Shown: in pieces, positions 16,180-20,045 of the stretch
Layout of the letters: every line of letters begins with the position of its first letter
How positions within the stretch are numbered: the first letter of the stretch is position 1
IMG/VR virus record: IMGVR_UViG_3300033388_003413
Location: 1 to 20,045 of that record
DNA length: 20,045 bases
Reading direction: 5' to 3' (one strand)
From: a virus
Program-made: the position numbers and the translations under genes
The notes under the pieces: model-generated
Told to the model about the DNA's origin: nothing
What the model saw: the letters and a program-made list of their open reading frames with translations, nothing else
Database searches by the model: none

Positions 16180-17227
16180 TACTTTTACCTTTTAATTCAG
16201 TTAAACGGCCGATTGTTGTTTTGCAATAATCGGTTAAGTTACAGCCATCAATTTCAAAATCATAATCTATATAATCTTCACGAAGCATTAAACCTCCTGC
16301 TTCAATTATATGATTTGCATACTCTGATTTAAACTTAGTATTTGCTATGCCATGATAAATAGATCCATAGTACTTAAATATATTATCGATATTCTCATAC
16401 ATTTCTTTGCGTTCAGATTTAAGAGAATTAAATCGCTCAATTCCACGATTAACATTTAAAGGCTTACATACAATATTAAAAGCGCGGTTACTTATCAACA
16501 ATGAATCACAATTATGATGTAAGCCTTCCCAATTAGTACCATCCCTAAATGCTTCAGAATAGCAGATTTCACTTAACCATGCTCTATCAAGTATAACAAG
16601 ATTATCTTTTGACAAATCAACTGCTTCTTGTATAGCATCAATCATATAGCTATCCATAACTTCTTCTAATTCTTTAGACCAAGTTAAATGGATTATTTTA
16701 GCTCCGTACATTTCTTGGAACTTTTCGGCGAGGGTAGTTTTACCACATCCATCAGGTCCATCTAAAACAATAATGCCTTTCGGCTGTCCAACTAAGTCGG
16801 TTAATATTGGAGATTTCCATCCATCAGGTTTTACAAGATCCCGCTTAAACCCACGCTTAGATGCCTCATTAGATCCAGCAAGTTCTTTTTGAAGATTAGT
16901 TGTCATTACACGCATGAAGCCTTCATCCCATGGAAAGCCTTGGCGCTCAGCAGTTCCCATAGTAAATACTCCAAGATCTATAAGAGCATCAAATTGACTT
17001 TCTAAATCTTGATCTTCTTTATATTTTACTTGGTTTATCCGTTGATTAAAGATTCTTATTTCCTCATCAAAATCAGTCTCAAATACAGCGCTAATGTACT
17101 CCATTAACTCTTCATACATCGCTTTACAGCGAAATATTGCTTCTTCTTTAGTTAAAGGTTGTGGACCAATATTATTGCTAAGTTGAAACTTATCATGCAT
17201 TTGTTTTACTAATTGAAAGTTATTCAC
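16172..17227 (-). CDS. MazG-like NTP pyrophosphohydrolase fused to thymidylate-kinase-like nucleotide kinase
   Basis: A 351-residue fusion. Residues ~1-140 fit the all-alpha MazG/dCTPase superfamily: E39-E40-L-M-E43 metal ligands, D80-A-L-I-D84 with the hydrophobic helix after it, RQGFPWDEGFMRV, a NLQKE motif and the closing KPDGWKSP (133-140). These enzymes cut (d)NTPs to monophosphate. Residues ~150-350 are a P-loop kinase: LDGPDGCGKTT (Walker A G157-T165), then LVILDRAWLSEICYSE, the DR-x(n)-S-x-x-Y block of thymidylate/nucleotide kinases. The start is GTG 17227, with AGGAG 6 bases upstream. One polypeptide thus combines dNTP hydrolysis and dNMP phosphorylation, the T4 gp56 and gp1 activities, next to the predicted hydroxymethylase. 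Substrates are inferred. Confidence 0.75.
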   Translation of the reverse strand: MNNFQLVKQMHDKFQLSNNIGPQPLTKEEAIFRCKAMYEELMEYISAVFETDFDEEIRIFNQRINQVKYKEDQDLESQFDALIDLGVFTMGTAERQGFPWDEGFMRVMTTNLQKELAGSNEASKRGFKRDLVKPDGWKSPILTDLVGQPKGIIVLDGPDGCGKTTLAEKFQEMYGAKIIHLTWSKELEEVMDSYMIDAIQEAVDLSKDNLVILDRAWLSEICYSEAFRDGTNWEGLHHNCDSLLISNRAFNIVCKPLNVNRGIERFNSLKSERKEMYENIDNIFKYYGSIYHGIANTKFKSEYANHIIEAGGLMLREDYIDYDFEIDGCNLTDYCKTTIGRLTELKGKSNE

Positions 17228-17236
17228 TTTATTCTC

Positions 17237-18136
17237 CTATTGGATTATAGATTTTTTAAGTTCCGGTGATTCAAAGTTCTCATTGTCTTTATGACAACAA
17301 ACATGAGTTATGTTACGAGCAGCTTCTGGATATTTAGGGCTTAAGAAACAACCTAGCAAATCATTGCTATAGAATTCACCGACAGTTTTATAAAGAGCGA
17401 TTTCATCTTTAGTTGCTACTTTCTTTAAGTCATTCCAGTTGCCAAATGTTCCAAACTGCTTAGCTATATTAAAGCCTGCAGATTGAAGTTCGTCTTCTAT
17501 TTCTGATTTACGTAATTCGTTAATATGATTCTTTGCCATTTTATATCGGTCAGAATAAACAGGTATACTAAATATTAGTATACCATCATCTGCTAATAAC
17601 TTTTTAAATGCTCTAAGCATCTTACGGCCATGTTTCATTTGCATGTGTTCGAATACTTCAAAGTTAACTATAACATCGAACTTACCATACTGCTTTCTAA
17701 GAGCTTTCCAGTTGTTAATGATGTTAAACTCATCTTTAACTTCAAAATTCTTACGAGTAAGTGGTTCTTTAATTTTATTTAAATCAACGCCTACATATAA
17801 TTCTGGAACTGTATTTGGATTAGCACCGCCAAGGCTTCTTGCAAAGGGCATTTCTTGACCGCAACCTACATCAAGAACTCGGGTCTTGCGATTAATGTAT
17901 TTACCAGCGAAGCCCCAGCGGAATATATGGCCTAAATAATCTTTATGGGGCTGATGTTTGAACTGAGCCATTTTAAGCTGTGTCCGATCGAATTCGCGAG
18001 TAACTTCTTTACCATCTTTAGCTCGAGATTCTGTAGTTTTAGATTTACGTTTAGAACGCTTAGCTTTGCGCTTTTCTTTTTCAGATCGTTTAAAAGACTC
18101 TTGGGCTTTTTCTAATATGGATTTACGGTAACCCAT
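17237..18136 (-). CDS. Class I SAM-dependent methyltransferase with basic N-terminus
   Basis: A 299-residue protein. Residues ~1-50 are very Lys/Arg-rich (SEKEKRKAKRSKRKSK), suggesting contact with nucleic acid. A Rossmann methyltransferase follows: motif I VLDVGCGQEMPFARS, motif II YVGVDLNKI with the ribose-binding Asp, motif IV VNFEVFEHM, and a post-motif strand LLADDGILIFSIP. Residues after ~230 contain a Cys/His cluster (HVCCHKD) of unknown role. It has no N6-adenine (DPPY) or C5-cytosine (PC) target motif, so it does not look like a standard DNA methylase. AGGAG is 8 bases before the ATG. The position in the nucleotide cassette makes a role in base modification possible, though a small-molecule, RNA or protein target is equally open. 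Confidence 0.75.
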   Translation of the reverse strand: MGYRKSILEKAQESFKRSEKEKRKAKRSKRKSKTTESRAKDGKEVTREFDRTQLKMAQFKHQPHKDYLGHIFRWGFAGKYINRKTRVLDVGCGQEMPFARSLGGANPNTVPELYVGVDLNKIKEPLTRKNFEVKDEFNIINNWKALRKQYGKFDVIVNFEVFEHMQMKHGRKMLRAFKKLLADDGILIFSIPVYSDRYKMAKNHINELRKSEIEDELQSAGFNIAKQFGTFGNWNDLKKVATKDEIALYKTVGEFYSNDLLGCFLSPKYPEAARNITHVCCHKDNENFESPELKKSIIQ

Positions 18137-18369
18137 TATTTTCTCCTACCAGTTAACTTATCGTCATTGGCGCAATGGCCACCATAGTTATTTATATGAA
18201 CATCAAACACTTTGTATACCTCATGAACCAGTTTATCACCAGCACTATCTTCATTAAACAGAGAAGTGCTATGCCTAGCCATATCTAATAAAGCTAGTAT
18301 TTCAGTTCTATCTGCAAAAGTCACTGTGATAGGTGGTACTTCTGGGCGGGTTTCTTTTTCTATATCCAT
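18136..18369 (-). CDS. Hypothetical protein, 77 residues
   Basis: A small acidic-to-neutral protein with no recognised family. A strand-like start (PPITVTFADRT) leads to a helix (EILALLDMARHST), then a region with a His/Tyr-rich end (KVFDVHINNYGGHC) and a basic tail (KLTGRRK). The stop overlaps the methyltransferase start (TAATG on the minus strand). The start is preceded by AAGGTGA about 7 bases upstream, and the next gene ends one base before it. Tight packing and consistent codon use argue that it is expressed. No membrane segment or signal peptide is present. Confidence 0.6.
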   Translation of the reverse strand: MDIEKETRPEVPPITVTFADRTEILALLDMARHSTSLFNEDSAGDKLVHEVYKVFDVHINNYGGHCANDDKLTGRRK

Positions 18370-18370
18370 C

Positions 18371-18685
18371 TTAATTCACCTTCGGTTTCTTTGTTCGCTT
18401 ACGAGGTGTCCCTGGTTCAGGCGCTTCTCTATCTTCATTGCCACGACTATCTAAATAAGTATCGTTAACCATGTATTCAGTGCAACCATAAGGACCTTTA
18501 TCTCCATCAATATCAATTAGTATATCTTCGGTTCCAAGTTTCCATAATGCTGCAGATATACTCGATCTAGTAAGGTATGACACAGAATCAGTAATCATAC
18601 AAGAGTTTAGTATATCCCCAGGTTTAAAATGTTCTTTAATGTACGAGTGGACTTGAGTGATTGAAGTCATTTGTTTTGCTGGCAT
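18371..18685 (-). CDS. Hypothetical protein with possible winged-helix domain
   Basis: A 104-residue protein. The first ~70 residues look like a winged helix-turn-helix: helix 1 SITQVHSYIKEHF, a turn with PGDILNSCMI, a recognition-like helix YLTRSSISAALWKLG, then a beta wing (ILIDIDGDKGPYGCTEYMV). The remainder is a charged, Pro-rich, flexible tail (APEPGTPRKRTKKPK). This suggests a DNA-binding regulator or a DNA-associated accessory factor. The call is structural guesswork from the residue pattern. The ribosome binding site is weak, and the upstream gene ends 3 bases before the ATG, so translation is probably coupled. Confidence 0.55.
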   Translation of the reverse strand: MPAKQMTSITQVHSYIKEHFKPGDILNSCMITDSVSYLTRSSISAALWKLGTEDILIDIDGDKGPYGCTEYMVNDTYLDSRGNEDREAPEPGTPRKRTKKPKVN

Positions 18686-18688
18686 AGT

Positions 18689-18967
18689 TTAATTCCAATT
18701 GTTATTAGGATCGGTAATTGTAATTGATTCTCTTACTATTTGAACTATGTTATCTCCTTTTTTGTAAATGAGTCTACCTGTTGCCATGTTCATAACAAGA
18801 ATTCTTCCTAATTCATCTTTAGGAAGATTAGTATTGCCAATTTTACATACTTTATAAAATCCAATAGTATTATCTGGATCTACTGTTTGAACTGTTATAC
18901 CTGGGCTTATTTCATTAAGAAGTCTTTCAATCACAACTTCATTTTTTCTTTGATTTAAAATAGACAT
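18689..18967 (-). CDS. Hypothetical protein, 92 residues
   Basis: I do not recognise this protein. A short helix (QRKNEVVIERLLNEI) is followed by an all-beta part: GITVQTV, TIGFYKVCKI, RILVMNMATGRLIYKKGD, then IVQIVRESITI. It resembles a small beta-barrel but shows no catalytic signature. The ATG at 18967 has no good ribosome binding site of its own. Its start lies 4 bases after the stop (18972-18974) of the -1 frame extension of the upstream lysine-rich gene. That placement suggests translation by re-initiation from the frameshifted reading and supports that frame being translated. Confidence 0.6.
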   Translation of the reverse strand: MSILNQRKNEVVIERLLNEISPGITVQTVDPDNTIGFYKVCKIGNTNLPKDELGRILVMNMATGRLIYKKGDNIVQIVRESITITDPNNNWN

Positions 18968-18971
18968 AATT

Positions 18972-19181
18972 TTATTTATGATCTAACCGCTTCATTAGAT
19001 CCCTTAAAGTTTTTCTTACTTGGCTTTCATGGCAAGTTGAAGTAGCAAATCCAGGAGAGAACTTAGTTGGCTCTCTTAGTTTTACTTGGACTAAACATTG
19101 CTTCAGATCTTCATTCTGAAGAGTGACGGAGTATAGAAACTCCGCCCCTTTTCTTACTTTTAACGTTAGTCCTTTTTCGAC
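18972..19181 (-). CDS. Candidate -1 frameshift extension of the lysine-rich protein (69 codons)
   Basis: On the minus strand, this frame opens at the A AAA AAG heptamer at 19181-19187 and runs 69 sense codons to TAA. It contains no ATG, GTG or TTG until codon 63, so it lacks a usual start. The product looks like a folded domain: GLTLKVRKGAEFLYSVTLQ, EDLKQCLVQVKL, FSPGFATSTCHES, then a helix VRKTLRDLMKRLDHK. The fusion from 19552 would be ~193 residues, giving a lysine-rich linker between two domains. Alternatives are a natural or sequencing indel in the six-A run, or an unusual start such as CTG at codon 26. It fills an otherwise empty 198-base gap and ends 4 bases before the next gene. Confidence 0.55.
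   Translation of the reverse strand, partial: VEKGLTLKVRKGAEFLYSVTLQNEDLKQCLVQVKLREPTKFSPGFATSTCHESQVRKTLRDLMKRLDHK
19127..19144. repeat. Small stem-loop (CGGAGT / ACTCCG, 6-base loop)
   Basis: A perfect 6-base inverted repeat with a 6-base loop, inside the -1 frame extension. It is GC-richer than its surroundings. It has no U-tract in either direction, so a terminator is unlikely, and it is 36 bases past the candidate slip site. Confidence 0.3.
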
Positions 19182-19552
19182 TTTTTTGAACGTTTGCGCT
19201 CTTTCTTTTCTTTAACCTTCTTTTCTTTAGCAGGTTTTTTGGTAACTTTCTTTTCTTTAGCTACTTTTTTAACTCGCTTTTCTTTAACTGCACTTTTCTT
19301 TTTAGAAGGCTTTTCTTTCTTAACAGTCTTTTCTTTAGCTACAGTCCTACGAGCTATATACTTCGCGTGTTGTTCAGGTGTAATGTCACCATCACGTTTT
19401 AACTGAGCTGAGTAGAACTTAACATGCGATTCATCAGCTACAGAGTTTGGACATTTCTTTGCAACTGCCTTAAGGATTTTATCCATAGTCCAGCCATTGG
19501 TAATGCCTTTGACGACTACAGATTTTACTGTAGTTTTTACTGCTTTAGCCAT
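19166..19552 (-). CDS. Lysine-rich protein with small N-terminal domain and H1-like tail
   Basis: A 128-residue protein in the zero frame. Residues ~15-70 form a small helical domain (GWTMDKILKAVAKKCPNS, then HVKFYSAQLKRDGDI) shared with the next gene to the right (pattern FPKS, H-[IV]-x-x-Y, L-x-RDG, ARR). Residues ~75-128 are repeats of the A/K-E-K-K type (VAKEKKVTKKPAKEKK), resembling histone H1 or bacterial H1-like tails, so it probably binds nucleic acid through charge. AGGAG is 8 bases before the ATG. Just before its stop the frame meets A AAA AAG, and the -1 frame continues for 69 codons, so the true product may be longer. Confidence 0.7.
   Translation of the reverse strand: MAKAVKTTVKSVVVKGITNGWTMDKILKAVAKKCPNSVADESHVKFYSAQLKRDGDITPEQHAKYIARRTVAKEKTVKKEKPSKKKSAVKEKRVKKVAKEKKVTKKPAKEKKVKEKKERKRSKKSKKD
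19181..19187 (-). promoter_or_regulatory. Candidate -1 frameshift site (A AAA AAG) in the lysine-rich gene
   Basis: The zero frame reads TCA AAA AAG TCG, so the heptamer is in slippage phase, like the tail chaperone site at 6235-6241. It lies five codons before the zero-frame stop at 19166-19168. The -1 frame is closed upstream by a TAA nine codons before the shift, so a productive shift must occur in this short window, exactly where the heptamer is. A 6-base stem (19127-19132 with 19139-19144) lies 36 bases downstream, too far to be a classical stimulator. Confidence 0.55.
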
Positions 19553-19605
19553 AATTTTTCTCCTAATGTTTTAATAACGGCGAGGGTAATTGTATCATAA
19601 ATTGT

Positions 19606-19983
19606 TTATTTGGTTTGGGTTTTTAACCAATCTTTATAAGCTTTAGATCTTCTTGGTGCATATTGAGGACCAAGGATTCCATCACGGAATAATGTCGAGC
19701 GATACCAAGAGATATGGTTATTGTTAAATGCAGACTTTGGAAATGCTTTTTGGATAAGCTCAACGATCTCTTTATCAGTTTTATCTTCAAGAATTAAATC
19801 CAGAACCATAGTCTTTATAGAAAATGCTGGTTTAGCTTCTGGATAAAGTTCTTCTAATTTCTTTTTGATTTTAGGAACTGATGGACCAGATGCTATTTTC
19901 TTATCGTCAAGAAATGCATCCAAAGTATGTTTGGTTCTTCTAACTAAATCAAAAGTTATATTGTTTACTATTACTTGTTTCAT
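19606..19983 (-). CDS. Hypothetical protein with the small domain shared by the lysine-rich neighbour
   Basis: I choose ATG 19983 (125 residues), which has GGAG about 10 bases upstream. An in-frame ATG at 20028 would add 15 residues but has only a weak site. The N-terminal part has a strand pair (VIVNNITFDLVRRTKH) and a helix with SVPKIKKKLEELYP. Residues ~55-110 hold the shared domain: TDKEIVELIQKAFPKS, HISWYRSTLFRDG, YAPRRSK. This [IV]-x-WY-R/K-S-x-L pattern recurs in phage proteins and looks like a small helical, perhaps nucleic-acid-binding, fold. No catalytic motif is seen. The stop lies ~53 bases before the lysine-rich gene, whose strong AGGAG suggests independent initiation. Confidence 0.65.
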   Translation of the reverse strand: MKQVIVNNITFDLVRRTKHTLDAFLDDKKIASGPSVPKIKKKLEELYPEAKPAFSIKTMVLDLILEDKTDKEIVELIQKAFPKSAFNNNHISWYRSTLFRDGILGPQYAPRRSKAYKDWLKTQTK

Positions 19984-20045
19984 AATCTTAATTCTCCGGG
20001 GTAAATTTTGATATAAATACTTGGCCAAATGATGCTTTCTTTTTG

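Noticed and set aside
19190-19340. Repeated CTTTTCTTTA units resembling a direct-repeat array
   Set aside because: The periodicity is the codon pattern of the Lys-Glu-Lys repeats in the lysine-rich protein; there are no unique spacers, so it is not a CRISPR or iteron array.
19553-19605. Possible promoter before the lysine-rich gene (TATGAT and TACAAT on the minus strand)
   Set aside because: No -35 box at proper spacing; the AT-rich gap is short and could be chance.
20012-20019. TATAAATA, identical to the T4 late promoter core, on the plus strand
   Set aside because: It points rightward against the gene order here, no T4-type late factor is visible, and the motif is expected by chance in AT-rich DNA.

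Overview
The window is part of a tailed double-stranded DNA bacteriophage genome, most likely a siphovirus with a lambda-like tail. It is AT-rich and densely packed: almost every gene overlaps or touches its neighbour (ATGA or TAATG junctions) and most starts have a clear AGGAG-type ribosome binding site. A two-component spanin pair implies a Gram-negative host. I cannot name the phage or host from sequence alone. No tRNA, rRNA, CRISPR array, insertion sequence or integrase is visible.

Layout. Positions 3-14834 form one rightward late operon. It starts with the 3' end of an SGNH/GDSL-type esterase and a very large three-domain glycosyltransferase/methyltransferase. Next come head-tail joining genes (connector, tail completion, tail terminator), a small unlisted-type gene, the tail tube protein, and a G/GT tail assembly chaperone pair made through a -1 frameshift on A AAA AAG. 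The tape measure, a distal tail protein, a 1255-residue tip/receptor-binding protein and a small accessory protein follow. The operon ends with a lysis cassette: amidase endolysin with an EF-hand-like loop, two membrane proteins, i-spanin and overlapping o-spanin. A 116-base convergent junction (14835-14950) holds a strong inverted repeat.

From 14951 to the right edge, genes run leftward as a second operon. Its downstream end is a nucleotide cassette: dCMP deaminase, a thymidylate-synthase-family enzyme, a MazG-like/nucleotide kinase fusion, and a class I methyltransferase. The thymidylate-synthase-family enzyme carries Asp where true thymidylate synthases have the uracil-reading Asn, as in T4 dCMP hydroxymethylase. 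Together these resemble the T4 logic for replacing cytosine with hydroxymethylcytosine (dCTP hydrolysis, dCMP hydroxymethylation, nucleotide phosphorylation). An ordinary dTTP-supply route is the main alternative. Upstream are several small unknown proteins, among them two that share a small domain. One of these has a histone-H1-like lysine tail.

The least expected signal is in the lysine-rich gene. It ends just after a second A AAA AAG heptamer, and the -1 frame from that heptamer stays open for 69 codons with no ATG, GTG or TTG until codon 63. That frame fills what would otherwise be a 198-base gap and stops 4 bases before the next start codon. This looks like a second programmed frameshift in the same genome, or else a recent or sequencing frameshift. 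The distal third of the tip gene also has about three times the CpG density of its upstream part, which suggests an exchanged receptor-binding module.
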